Notes: generated by a model from the letters alone, not told the origin. A stretch of 64,000 nucleotides of DNA from Aspidiotus rigidus (GCA_035079385.1 JAVHKY010000001.1:9696501-9760500), one strand, 5' to 3'; shown: positions 34,379 to 47,297, counted from the first letter of the stretch. Numbers and translations are program-made.

Positions 34379-35070
34379 TATTGAAAAAGTTTTTCAAGTG
34401 TACAATTCTACTTTATTAATGGCTTTTACAAGAGTCATTTCGGGTGTCATCCCATATCAGTTGTGTCGCAATTGGAGAACAAGCCTCAAACATGAGTTTT
34501 TTCTAGTATGACACTGTGATCTTATTGGCTATAACAGTGCTGTGTTGTAATTGGTTCACTATTAGAAACTTATTCTTACAATATAGTGATATTGTGTTCT
34601 TATTGGCTATACCATACTGCTTAGTGATTGGTTCACTCTATTGATCTAAATACTGCATCTATATTGGCTATCTGGATTCCTACCATCTTATTGGTTGGAT
34701 AGCCAATAGAAACACTATGTCATAATATTGAAAGAATAAGTATCCAATAGTGAACCAATCACAACACAGTATTGTTATAGCCAATAAGATCACAGTGTTA
34801 TACTATAAAAACTCATGTTTAAGACCTTGTTCTCCAGTTGCGACACAACTGATGATGGTATGACACCCGAAAGTACTCTTGTAAAAGCAACTACCTAGTA
34901 AAGTACAATGACCTGCGCTGAGAAAAGGATGCTCATTGCCCACTGGCCGGAACACCATTTCTCGTTGATTGGACGTCTAATCAGAATGAAATGGTGTTCC
35001 TGTCAGTGGGCAATGAGCATCCTTTTCTCATCGCAGGTAACAATTGTATACTTGAAAAACTTTTTCAATA
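34379..35070. mobile_element. CCAAT-rich foldback element upstream of HYKK
   Basis: Ends are inverted TATTGAAAAAGTTTTTCAAG (34379) and CTTGAAAAACTTTTTCAATA (ending 35070), consistent with a TA target duplication. Long imperfect arms run through most of the element. They carry at least ten ATTGG/CCAAT pentamers in both orientations, many as TATTGGCTAT. A second nested hairpin (about 34917-35037) has a near-perfect stem of about 25 bp starting GAGAAAAGGATGCTCATTGC. The element ends 73 bp before the HYKK start codon. Confidence 0.8.
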
Positions 35071-35143
35071 TAACAATTTAGAACTCCATTAATTAAAAGC
35101 AGAATGTTTTACGATCAAATGTAGATGCCGTTCGACTGCTGCG

Positions 35144-38100
35144 ATGGATGAGAAGAAGCCTCTTAGAATATGTGCTGACCTAGATGCAGAAATGGGTGCT
35201 GATATTATTGCTAAAAATTACAATTTACGAGGATCGAAGATAAGAAGACTGGATGGCTACGATGATCTCAATTTCCATCTAATTCCTCCGGTGAGAAAAT
35301 ATATACATCATAATCGTAATTTACTGACTTGTATACAATGATTGTAAATAAATAATAAGTACTTAACCCTCTGATGAATTTTCCTCTGAGAATAGATTTC
35401 CCTCCTAGATAGCCATACTAAGTGTGATGTATGGCCTCACGGTTATACGCTGAAGATTATAAATTGGGAACTATCAGAGAACACGCTTTTTGTAACAGAA
35501 TACATCAACGTGTTGCTGCATTTAAGTAAGTTGACAGTGAGTTATTATATTGCAGATCGTGTAAATGGCCTACATGCATTTTCCTTGTAAAAAATTTATG
35601 TCTTTTTTTTTTTTTGTTAATAGGCAAAGAAGGAATATCTTGTCCTCGACCAGTCAAAAATAAATTCGGCGATTATTCCTCTTACCTGATCAATAATGGT
35701 ATGTACATTTACAGAAATTAAAGTTGTGTACAGCGTAGCAACAGTAGCATTGTAGCTATTATATTATACTATTCTTCCTTACCACGAGAGTTTTCAAAAT
35801 AATCTCAAAATGGTGTCAAGGTACGATGGTGGCGCAAGTATGGCGGAAAAATTTTCGAGAGGGGGTGGGAGTTAAACAGGAAAATTTTTGAGAGAGTCTG
35901 TACAAAATTTCATGCAATACTTGACCTATTTAATTTGAGGAGTTTTTATACTTACGTGCAAGGAGAGACAAACACTAACGCAAAGAATTAAAGGCTTTTC
36001 CCGCACAAAGAATTTTTATTTATTACAACGTTTCGACCAATTTAGTGGTCTTTATCGAGTACAGAACGAAACTGAAAATAACTATGTGAATACATCAAGT
36101 GTAAACCGTGAGTCAGAAAAAAACATGGAATGATTTGGAATTTTTGATAACTGGCGTGTATTATTGAAGAGGCGAAATTCGCTGTATCACTCTTGTAGTT
36201 CACGCTGCTGGCATGTTTTATTATCTCGATGACTTCCTTCAACTTACGCTCTTGATTGTTACATTCGTTGGCCAAAATTTTTATATTTTCAAAATTAAAG
36301 GTGGTGAATGAACAGCAACAGCAGTCTGACCATTCTGCTTTCTTTCATCATTAATTTTTAAGCTGCTAGAGACTCTAGCAGATAATAACTGATGTTTATC
36401 TCTTCAACCCAGGAACAATTGGAAAATAGAATGGATTAAACAACACCAGCTCTTCTCCCCTTTTTTTTTTTAAATTTTCAATTATTCTTCGGAAGGGGAA
36501 AAGCACAAAACATAATTCATGCAGCACAATTCAGCACAAATCAAGCACAATTCATTTTGCCTAGAAATAATTGAAAATTTTGAAAAGGGGAGCTATCGTT
36601 TCACCAGCCCCCCTTGAGCCTTTTTTGTATACCTTCGGAAGGGGGCAATCACAAAACATAATTCTTGCAGCACAATTCAGCACAAATCGAACACAATTAA
36701 TTTTACCAAAAAAAAAATTGAAAAAAAAAAAAAAAAGGGGGGGCTATCGTTTTACCAGCCTCCCCTGGGGCCTTCTTGTATATCTTCGGAAGGGGGCGAG
36801 CACAAAATATAATCAAGCTGCGGGGGGTGGTGAAATGGACCTCTGGTGAAACGATAGCCCCCCACTTTTTGAAATTTTCAATTTTTTTGGTAAAATGAAT
36901 TGTGCTCGATTTGTGCTGAATTGTGCAGCAAGAATTATGTTTTGTGCTTGCCCCCTTCCGAAGATATAAACAAAAGTCTCAAGGGGGGCTGGTGAAACGA
37001 TAGCCCCCCTTTTTAAAATTTTCAATTATTCTTCGGAAGGGGAAAAGCACAAAACATAATTCATGCAGCACAATTCAGCACAAATCAAGCACAATTCATT
37101 TTGCCTAGAAATAATTGAAAATTTTAAAAAGGGGAGCTATCGTTTCACCAGCCCCCCTTGAGCCTTTTTTGTATATCTTCGGAAGAGGGCAATCACAAAA
37201 CATAATTCTTGCAGCACAATTCAGCACAAATCGAAAACAATTAATTTTACCAAAAAAAAAATTGAAACTATAAAAAAAAGGGGGGCTATCGTTTTACCAG
37301 CCTCCCCTGGGACCTTTTTGTATATCTTCGGAAGGGGGCAAGCACAAAATATAATTAAGGTGGGGGGTGGTGAAATGGACCTCTGGTGAAACGATAGCCC
37401 CCCACTTTTTGAAATTTTCAATTTTTTTGGTAAAATGAATTGTGCTCGATTTGTGCTGAATTGTGCTGCAAGAATTGTGTTTTGTGCTTGCCCCCTTCCG
37501 AAGATATACAAAAAAGTCTCAAGGGGGCTGGTGAAACGATAGCCCCCTTTTTAAAATTTTCAATTATTCTTCGGAAGGGGAAAAGCACAAAAGATAATTC
37601 TTGCAGCACAATTCAGCACAAATGAAGCACAATTCATTTTGCCTGAAAAAAATTGAAAATTTCAAAAAAAAAGGGGGGCCTATCGTTTCACCAGAGGTCC
37701 ATTTCACCGGCCCCTCAGCGCAATTATATTTTGTACTTGCCCCTTTCCGAAGATATACAAAAAAGTCTGGGGGGCTGGTGAAACGATAGCCCCCCTTTTT
37801 AAAATTTTCATTTTTTTTTTTTTTGGTAAAATGAATTGTGTTCGATTTGTGCTGAATTATGCTGCAAGAATTATGTTTTGTGCCTGCCCCCTTCCGAAGA
37901 TATACAAAAAAGTCTCATGGGGCGGCTGGTGAAACGATAGCCTCCCCCTTTTCAAAATTTTCAATTATTTTTCGGTCAAAATGAATTGTGCTCGATTTGT
38001 GCTGAAATGTACCGCAAATTTTATGTTTTGTGCTTCCTCCCCCCCTCCGGAATGGACGTGAGTTTTTGAAATAACAGACCCCAAATTTTGCTTTCTTGTC

Positions 38101-41100
38101 TCGCTGAATGAAATGTACTCAATTAATATTGAAATGCGCAAATTTTATGTTTTGCGGTTTCCTCTTTCTTTAAATACTCACAATCTTCGGTGGGGCTACT
38201 GCGAAAACAATACCCGCCCCTCACTTTTCCAAATTTTAACTGGAAACCTGTTTGTTCTATGGGACTTGGAATATTTTTGACTATCAAGCTATTTGTATGT
38301 GAAGAACTTGGAGAAATATTGACTTTCAATCTGGTGGAAACTGACCTAACCTAATAGGTTAAGTGGAACTTGACGAAAGTGAACAAGAAATTTAGGCTGG
38401 GAGACATGCCAACTCCCCTTCATCGTAGTTCTTGGGGTTTCACCCGGAGGAGGGAATGATACCGTCAAGCTCGACTTTCGTAATGAGCTCGTGGTAAGAG
38501 AACGATCAAGACCCCGTGTTTGACAGAGTCAGGCAAATGATCCCTGGGTTCAACATAGATCGACTGAGGCCCCGTGTATGACCAAGGCGGGTGCATCTGC
38601 AAAAACTCCTGTTGTTTCTTGCCAAGGAGAGAATGATACTGATGACTTCGTTTTCCATTACATGCTCGCGGTAAAAGAGCGACTGAGGCCTCGTGTATGG
38701 TCGAGGCGGGTGCTTCCGCGAAAACTCTGTTGACGTAAAATTTGCGGCACATTTCAGCACAAATCGAGCACAATTCATTTTGATCGAAAAATAATTTAAA
38801 ATTAAAAAAAGGGGGGGCTATCGTTTCACCAGCCCCCCTTGAGACTTTTTTGTATATCTTCGGAAGGGGGCAAGCACAAAACATAGTTCTTGCAGCACAA
38901 ATCGAGCACAATTCATTTCACCAAAAAAAAAAATTGAAAATTTCAGAAAGGGGGGCGGTGAAATGGACCTCTCCTAGTGAGGGGAGAAGAATTTTTTGTT
39001 CGAGAGAAAATTTTTTGGTCGTTAAGGGTATTGTGGTTACCGAAAGCGATACAAATTTTAGGGTCTAAAGAACGCAAGAATTTTTGAATGATCATGTTGT
39101 TCTCGCTTACATGAGGTATAGAGAAAAATTTTTGGTTTTCTACCGCATAGTATTAGAAATATTTAGGCTTATAACTAAGAGCACGCTTCATAAAAATATC
39201 AGGATAGCCATTATTGGTCAAAAGGATACAGAAATCAGAGATAAGTTGGTCGTGAAATTCAGGATCAGAAACATTCAACCATTTTTCTTCTAGATTGAAA
39301 GCAGCATTAAATTTGTAATTGAAAGGTTGATGTGACCAGAAATTATACGGCCATTTTAAGTCGGTTATTTGTAATGACAACATTTAAAATCATTGTATTA
39401 TTGGTACGTGATTTCAATATTTTGTAGGTGGTCTTAAAGTAAGAAGGACATTTTTCCGAGGTATATAGTGATAACAGAGTCGGCACTACTACCCCCCCCC
39501 CCCCCTCATAATGAAAATTCCAATTGTAGTACTAAATACTTTTCTATCCCGTATGTAGGTCAAAGCAGTGTGATTATAAGGAGACATCTGCTCACTCTCA
39601 ACCAACATTTTAAAGTCACTTTCGGTAGTCACACCTGTGGAGAAAAATTTTTTACGCTGATTAAAGATGAAGTCCCAATGAAGAAAAATCATGTGTTGCT
39701 CATGTTGGAGAAACGGGCCAAAAACTTGAAAGGCAGGCCTGAATCAACATAAGGATGACCTTAGAAACCGCTCTAATCACACTGCTTTAGCCAACCATGC
39801 CCTTGAGGAGGGTCATGTTTTTGAATTTAATAGTACGAAAATTATAAGTAGGGAGGAGAACACCAAGAAAAGAAAAATATCAGAGGTTATTAACATCATA
39901 AAGAATAAGAACAGCGTTAATTTTAAAAGTGATACCGAGGGCCTATCAAGTTCGTACTAGAGCGTCATCTCTTGAATGAGTCATCTCCTTCCCTACCTTT
40001 TTCTGGTTTCCACTTAGCCTACGTATATTATTCTACTTTGTTTTCACTATCAATTCTGTAGTTCGACGGCTACGTCGTCGAAACGTCATGGAAATTTGAA
40101 AAATAAATCGTGAATAGTAGTGCCGACTCTGTTATTACTGACTTAATTCTTATTCAAGGGTAAAAAACTTTTCGTTATCCTGATATTTTTATATAGAGAA
40201 TTCTTAGTTCTAAACCTAAAGATATGGTAGAAAACTAAACATTTTTTTCTATACCTTGTTATGAATAAACTCAACATTTTTCCCGGCAATCCCTTCTCCG
40301 AATAGCTCCCGTCCCCGTCGAAGTGACGAATTGATGTCGGAAAAACGACCGAGGAGCAAACCTTTTTTTCCGAGTAGCCCCTTCTCCTCCCTATTAATCA
40401 ATTTTCCACTTGAAAATTCGAAAAACTTTTACAAAGGATGAGGTAATTCTTCAAGGTTTTCAAGGTTTTTTCATAATGTTCGACATACATATTTGTAGTT
40501 GACTGTACAAGAATCGACAAGAAAGAGAAATTCCATTGAATAGAGTCTTATTCGACTGCTTCGAGACACATTTTAATGCCCCGAATGAGAGGCATATAGT
40601 TTCTCAAAGTTTAGAATTTACATAAGGATCGACCGGCAACTTCGAACGTTATTGAATTTATATTTTGGTTGTTCTAAATTTCTATACAGCTCAAAACCAT
40701 TCAAAAGTACAACTCGGGTACTTTTCGAGCCTAATTTCCGGATTTTACGGCACATTTTAAATCGAAACAATACAATGCTCATTTATTACCGTTTCTCGAG
40801 AAATGTTTTCTGAACCGACTGCGTAAGACATTCGTCGACCGAGTTTAAAAGAATGAAAGTATAAAAAAGACAACACGAGCCTCGTAAATACAGCAAATAG
40901 TTTACTGTTTGCAAAATGTATTAAATATAGTTTGCTGTTCTCTCATTCATCTGTAACCGTGAAATTTACTGTTCAATTAAGAATGAAATATACCCACAAT
41001 AAATTTTGTAGCAAAGTTTACAAAAGAAAAAGTTACAGCCTCACGCATACTCCGTGGTTTAAGCGTCATCAATAAGAGGAAAAAAACTTTCTACAAAAAG

Positions 41101-44100
41101 CGAAAAGAGATCACACTGATTTTTTGTGGTATCCTATACCTATCTCATGCTGGTCTGATGTACTCAATAATTTAGGGAATGATCGCTTGGCTGAAATACC
41201 GCCTCAGGCTCTCTTTTCCTCTTCGGTGATCAAGTTCCATAATAATTATGTGATCATAGGTCGAGTTTCTAGGCCAAAATTTCAGTATTTTATATGCTCA
41301 TAAGACTGGGACTACTCTAGGTTTTTTGTCACACCCGATGACAGCATCAGTGAATTTGACCCACTTTAGGAATTTGGAGAAATTTCGACTTTCGCCCTGT
41401 CAAGATTGTGCTCCCACGGTGCCTAGTATAGAGTTTCGTGCTGTTTTATTCCAGGTCGTAAACATATTGTCATCTTGTTAACATATCAAGATGGTGAAGA
41501 CCTGCAAAAGGTTCGATGTGACGGAAAAATTTCTTTTTCTGTAGGTCAGTTCGTGAGTAAACTGCATCTTTACCTAGAAGTAAGCATATATATCGTTTAA
41601 TTAAATATTTTATTTTAGTTTCTTATCACTGATGGTAAATCAACTCTTGAATACTTTAGTCTTAGTAGACACTTCCAATTATCAGTCCACAGTCACTCTA
41701 AATTGTGCAGTGGCGTATTGAAGGTGAATTTTTGGGGCTTAACTCCCTCCTGAGCTATACTTATCTTTACCCCTCTTGGATGATATTTTCTCTCGTCTCG
41801 TCTCAACTCATTTTTTTTTTAAATTTTTATTTAAACAACGGTAAAAGAAAAAATGGTGTAGTCAACGTTACGCATGTACGCTTTAAGGTCCAGAAATTTA
41901 TTATCCAAGTGGATAGTAAACTTACTTTTATTGTTTGGTGTTGGCATTTCTAAAAAATTTTCGAATTTCCTCCCCAGAAGAAATTTCTAAATACGCCAGC
42001 AATTCAAAGCTTGTATTCTCGAGTTTTGGCTTATAACTAACTCACAATCCCTGGAGTGCCGCAGTAATAGAAAAATGCTTCATACATTATTCCTTAAATT
42101 TTTTGAACAGCCGTATCGTTCTTCCGAAGCATTCAGAAGACCCGACTTTCCTTGGAGCTTGGAGGCGGTACCGAGGCTACGAAACTTATTGAATGTGATC
42201 GATGTGTCCGATGAACGAAAAGATCTCATCCTGTCAGTGATAAATGAATTTGAGGATCGCGTTCTATCAAAGCTAGATTCTCTTGAAAAAGGTTAGCATA
42301 TTGTTGTAAAATATCTCCTATTTTCACAAAAGCTCATTTTCTACCCGTGCCTACCGTAATGTTAGGATTTGTACCTTCGTGCTTTACACAATTACTGATA
42401 CTCAGAAGATTTGCTTTAGCATTTGAAGGGATGCTGGGGCGTGAATATTAATTTGATCATGAGATTTCCATGACATATATCTCAACTCATGGGATAAATT
42501 GTAGAAAAGAAAGTTTCTATCAGCTGACGAAATAAGAAAGGCAATTGATTGAAGGAGAGAGGGAGTTTTATTCAATTTCAAACGAATATTTGCCGTATGA
42601 CTCAGCTTTTATGAGAGGGGAGGGGGATGACCATCTGTTCAGCAGATTGATTACGAAGCGACGAATATGAACTGAAAGATCAGATTCAGAAAGAAGGCGT
42701 ATCAACAGTACGGATCTTTCAATCAAGTATAATACAGGCGCGGATCCACGGGGGGGGGGGACCCCGCCCAAAAAAACACCAAAAAACCAAACAACAACAA
42801 CAAATCTGTAGTATTGAAGAAAATGTAAAAAAAAAACAAAAGGTCGTTTAGACTTTTTTTGAATTATTTCCCCTCCCAAAGCGATGGTCTGGAGCCGCGC
42901 CTGTAATATTATTAGCTCTGAAAATGGTTTTTGAAGCTTTTCGTTCTAGCCCTGAATTTGTCTTCCGTACCTCGGTATTATTATTTTCTACGTCGACCAT
43001 CCAGCTATACGTATTTGTAAAGAGAGGAGACTTCGAAAAAATTTTGACTCTCGGTGTGGGACTTAAAAGGATTTTGATCATTATGCGGTGTGACTCCTTG
43101 TAGAATTGAATCTCAATCAGAGATTTTGAAAAATATTTAATTTCCAAAAAATATGAATAAAAGTACTTATAGTTCTAGACTTTGTCAACTTGATCATCGA
43201 AATCGAAAAATTCTCATGAAACAGGTTACCTGTTCGCCGCAGAGAGATAGAGGTTCTTTTTCATGTTGTCTTTATACCAGTCTGTATTGCAATATCTGAG
43301 CGCCCTCAAATACGCTAAATTACATTGCGGCTCCAAATTTTTATATTTTTCTTCTTCCAAAACTCAAATTCGTACTTTTTCCAGGTGTCTAACAAAGATT
43401 TTTCGAACAAAATTATTTTGTTCAAAAAATGTTTGTTAAATTCTGTTAATGTGAGCCGTAAATTAGAAGACTACCAAGTTTAAAGTCTTTCCCTCTTCTC
43501 CAAGGTATTTCTGAATTAAGTCATCATCCGGACGCAAACTTATTTTGTAGACGTACTCTGGACAGAAGTAATGGCAAATTCATTGCTGAAAAAAACAAGA
43601 GAGTCGACGATCAGTCAAACTAGAAATCGACCATTCATTTTATTTTCATTTTTTTGATAGGTGTGATTCACAACGACTTGAACGATCGCAATCTTCTAGT
43701 GAAGCGTCTAGCCGACAATAACCAGATTGAGTTTGGCATAATCGATTTCACGGATATGGTTTATACGGTTTATCTGTTCGAATTCGCCATCACCGCGTGT
43801 TATTTGTGTTTGAATAATCCAGATGAGCCTACTAAGCTGGTGGCTTCGTTTCTCGCGGGTTACGAAAGACGTTGTTTAACTGACGTAGAATACGAACTAT
43901 TGAAAGTACGTGGTATATACATGTACCTAGTTGATCTCGCCGGAACCCACGATTAAACATTAATTGTGAAACTAATTTCAGATATGCATTTGCGCGCGGC
44001 TGGTTCAAAGTTTAGTGATGGGGTTATACGCATATTATTTGAATCCTGGCAATGAGTACACACTAGATACGCAAAAACTTGGGTGGAAACTTTTGTACAT

Positions 44101-44155
44101 TTTCAAAGAGATGGATAACGAGAGTTTTCAAAACGAATTAGGACACAAAAACTAG
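35144..44155 (+). CDS. HYKK: Hydroxylysine kinase (complete, 7 exons)
   Basis: Phosphorylates 5-hydroxy-L-lysine using GTP in lysine/collagen breakdown (family knowledge). Exons by splice site and phase: 35144-35290, 35423-35525, 35624-35698, 41455-41579, 42111-42291, 43661-43905, 43982-44155. They encode 349 residues against about 373 in the human protein. Every junction is phase-consistent, though the exon 2 acceptor (ATACTAAG) is weak. Family marks are LDGYDDLNFH near residue 37-45, GRKHIVILLTYQDG and FPWSLEAVPRL. The catalytic loop is GVIHNDLNDRNLLV with His214, Asp216 and Asn221. The metal-binding IIDFTDM contains Asp239; a Thr replaces the usual Gly of DFGDM. The C-terminus has ARLVQSLVMGYAYYL. 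Intron 3 (35699-41454) is swollen by repeats. This is a strong call. Confidence 0.93.
36000..36275 (-). mobile_element. PLE 3' tail with hammerhead-like motif
   Basis: Minus-strand codons give NNQERKLKEVIEIIKHASSVN, the usual PLE C-terminus after the nuclease. Downstream, at about 36055-36010 on the same strand, lies a stem GACCA/TGGTC followed by GAAACGTT. This is laid out like the hammerhead ribozyme found in PLE long terminal repeats, though the CTGATGA box is degenerate (CTCGATAAA). It lies in HYKK intron 3. Confidence 0.6.
36477..37990. repeat. Tandem array, unit about 540 bp with inverted halves
   Basis: The landmark ATTATTCTTCGGAAGGGG recurs at 36481, 37025 and 37563, giving periods of 544 and 538 bp and at least 2.7 units. 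Each unit contains the phrase GGTGAAACGATAGCCCCCC and its complement, plus GCACAATTCAGCACAAAT and its complement. Each unit is therefore itself a near-palindrome. Open frames here are artefacts of the repeat. Solitary half-units recur at 38745-38965. It lies in HYKK intron 3. Confidence 0.85.
38445..38735. repeat. Degenerate tandem duplication
   Basis: Two diverged copies, about 38450-38610 and 38625-38735, share AGAATGATAC, GCTCG(T/C)GGTAAGAGAACGA-like, CCCGTGTATG and GGCGGGTGC phrases in the same order. Confidence 0.5.
38745..38965. repeat. Solitary copies of the 540-bp array half-units
   Basis: Contains GCACATTTCAGCACAAATCG, GGGGGGCTATCGTTTCACCAG and GCAAGCACAAAACATA, as in the array at 36477-37990. 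Confidence 0.7.
39110..40262 (+). mobile_element. PLE tail (second family) flanked by long inverted repeats
   Basis: Codons around 39700-39960 give fragments of a GIY-YIG nuclease and the C-terminal KRKISEVINIIKNKNSVNF. It is followed near 40066-40105 by a CGACG/CGTCG stem and CGAAACGTC, hammerhead-like. Outer sequences are inverted copies. AACAGAGTCGGCACTACTA at 39473-39491 matches the complement near 40117-40135. GGTATAGAGAAAAATTTTTG near 39115 through AATATCAGGATA near 39205 matches the complement at 40170-40262. It lies in HYKK intron 3. Confidence 0.6.
42735..42903. mobile_element. MITE with CAGGCGCGG ends
   Basis: The left end CAGGCGCGGATCC and right end GGAGCCGCGCCTG are inverted repeats. 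Poly-G and poly-A tracts lie between, with no coding. hAT-like ends; no exact duplication was seen. It is in HYKK intron 5. Confidence 0.6.
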
Positions 44156-47100
44156 ATGACATAAAAGAATATTAACATTTTCTTTATTCCAAAATCACAT
44201 TTATTACAATAACTTCATTTTATCATATACGTCTTAAATATTAATAATGGTATAAAATTAAATAGTACGGTATCAAAGAATACTGCATTTCTTATCTGTT
44301 GCTTCATATTCTTCATTTTTTTTTTTCTACGTTTTCAGTTTTATATATAAAAATAGTTACTCGCTCACAGAATTAAAATTGAATTTAAAATCGAATTGTA
44401 AAAAAAAAATTCGATTAAATTTATTGTTTCTGAAAAAATCTGCACTTTCACGAATTTGGCTAAAAAATGGAGTCGCCTAATACATCAGCGCAGATTTTCT
44501 CAGAAGCGAGAGTCGATTTAAAATTTAAACCAACTAGGTCTAAGTTTAGTTAGATTAATTGTCCTTGCTGGTGAATGAACAAAAAAAAAAAAAAAAAAAA
44601 AAAAAAAGGAAATAAAGAAAAAAGAACGTAGAAAAATATTTGAACACTTACAAAGGGTTGACAAATAATAAATACTTTTTCTTTACCTTCATTTTCTTCT
44701 AAGAATTGGACGTGAAATATTTTTTTGGACAACTGGTAATACTTTTCGGAAGTTCCTTGAGTTTGTCTTCAAACAAACTCAAATTCGAAACGAAAAAAAA
44801 AAAAAAAAAAAAAAAAAAACAGCCAGATTATTCTGATGGTTGTATGATTAATGATAAAGAATCGGAACAAATAAAATTATAATAATGAAAAATATAATGT
44901 TCGGTATAGTTATAGGATAAATGAAAATAATTGATGAATTTTTCACAAATATTCGAGAAGTCGCCGTCCTCATTTGCGTCAACACCTGTGAGCAGAAGTT
45001 TGCAAACGTGAACGACAATTAAAAAGTGGCAGCTTTCAAAGAGGACTTTCTCATTTACACGAAGGACATTATTTACCGTTTATTGTCTCCTTAGGAATAA
45101 TTTATTCGATAAACGAAAACTTTTTTCTCCTGTTCTGGTAAACACAACCGCTTTCATTAATTTATTATTAATCAATATTCGTTTTTTTAACAACAACTTA
45201 GTTTAATGAAAATAATAATTCGTTATACCTTTTATACGTAGGTATGCAATTATCAAATTCTACAGCTACACTTCGCCGCACGAAAATTAAATTTTCATTT
45301 TAAAAATTATTACAATAAAACGAAAAAAAAAAAAAAGAGAGAGAGAGAGAGAGAGTAGTACTTGAAAATAGTCAATTACACGTTGAAAGTCGATGAAGTC
45401 GGCAGAAAAAAAGAAAAAAAAACTAATAAAGTGAAACGAACGAGAAAAATGATTACTTTTCACACAACTTTTTTTTTTATTTTGCTTCACACAACGAATG
45501 AAAATTATTAAGAGAGGAACAGAAAAAATTGGCAAAGTAAAAACGGAAACACGAAAGTTTTTACTAAAATTAAAGGATGAACGCGCACCTGGCACGCGAT
45601 GGAGCAAATAATCATTTTCGCAACTTTTTCCATTTTTGTTTCATCTTTTACTTTCTATTTATTGTGATACTACAGTTATGTTATTTATTATTCGTGAATG
45701 CGTGTTTGTAAAATAATTACGTCAAGATAAAAATTGACCTTTCTTTCTTAAATTATTCTTAGGTAATAAAAATGAGCCGCTGGTAAGGATAATCGTACAA
45801 TAAAACTTGAAGAGAAACTCTTGAGTTCTTGAGTATTACTTGAAATTCTTTCTTCTCCGATAATGTTGAGCCTCGTATTTGAAATATCTTCCTCTTGTAA
45901 GAAAATAAAAGTAAAGAGGATCGAGGAGCAAGGTGTAGGTATTGTTAAAAAGAAGAAAAAAAAAAAAAATGATTATCTTAAACATTAAGTCGTAGACAAA
46001 TTTCTTTGTAATGTAGTTCAGAGTAATGAGCTGAAGTGCCTCAAATATTATGCTTCAATTTTCAGTTAGTGTAAAGCCAACTTTGAAAAGAAAAAAGAAG
46101 ATGGTCAACAGGAAAACATACCGGTAGGCCTAATTAGAAACTTCCAACAAATGAAGATACCTTTTCTCAGCAGAAGGATGATTCTTATAGGTATCATGGC
46201 AAGTAAATTCGAAAATTAGAATGAAAATCACGGTAGATAAAATAGAAAAATGATTATTATTGTTTCTGAACGGCAGGTTTCGTCATTTTACTTTTCTATC
46301 ATGAATTTTTAATGACCACTGAAATCCTCGCTCAAAAGTCTTTATTTTTATACAAGTCTTGTTGAGTCAACTCCATTAAGAAAGACTCGAAATGCCTGAA
46401 TTTTCATATTTTTTGATGATCTCCAAGATTATAATCGATCTTTTGAGAAACAAGGGAACGGGAAACTAAAATGATCAAATCAATTATAATAAATTTGACA
46501 ATTTTACTTCACTTGTTATCAAGGTTTGCTCCTCTCTATGATCTCATTGAAATTTTGAATTCAGCGAATTGTTCCAAAATTTCGAACTTTGATTAAATCA
46601 CCGTGCCGTCGTTCGTTGTTCCTGCATAGAAAATTAAACGATAGTATTAGTATCACTTTAACGTAGCCTATCGATTCTCTTAAGATTGCTCAGGGATCAT
46701 TTCGATTATTTGTTAATCTCATCGTGATATGGTAAGGGATGAATGAGACACCCGTATTAACGATCATATTCAGAAAACGGTATGGAAATCTGAAAGTATA
46801 ATTTGAATGAAAAATACATGTCTGGTTTCTTATCTATTTCTTAATTTTGACTTTTTGAGATAATAGGTAGATGCCTAGGAGAAAGACTTTCGAAATGTTC
46901 CCCATGAATTCTTTGGAGATTCGACAACTGCATCGAAATAGTCGAAGGTTGTGAACTGATACTAAAACCCCAGGCATGTGCATCATCACTCTCAGCAGAT
47001 GCTATTGCTAATTTACATTTACTTGTGGGAAGTACTTGCGTTCAACCCCTGTTATTATCAGTGAGGCTCGAACTCAATCACTGTTATCAGTGGATGACGT

Positions 47101-47212
47101 CACGGCAATTTAGTCTTGTCTCTTGTTCACTAAATAATGTTCAAGCGTTCAACGGAACTACGGAATTGAATTAATAATGATAATGATTAAAATCACTAAA
47201 TTGTTTCGTCAC
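44156..47212. other. Intergenic region between HYKK and the receptor gene, part
   Basis: AT-rich with long poly-A/T runs (44580-44607, 44793-44819, 45325-45355 with a (GA)n tail). No gene was recognised. An AATAAA lies near 44868, and others nearby could serve the HYKK transcript. Confidence 0.45.
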
Positions 47213-47297
47213 AATTGAGGACCTTTCCGTCAAAAGGATGTCCGCTCAATGTATTTCTTATGGTACAGACGCCCTTTTGACCGAAAGGTCTTCAATT
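47213..47297. mobile_element. Small hairpin MITE (same family as 18448-18540)
   Basis: The left arm AATTGAGGACCTTTCCGTC pairs with the right-arm complement AATTGAAGACCTTTCGGTC. The loop CAATGTATTTCTTATGG is shared with the copy at 18448-18540. Confidence 0.65.

Noticed and set aside
36571..38911. Several ORFs of 60-148 codons
   Set aside because: They recur with the 540-bp repeat unit and change frame between units, so they are repeat artefacts. The tandem spacing is also not CRISPR-like.
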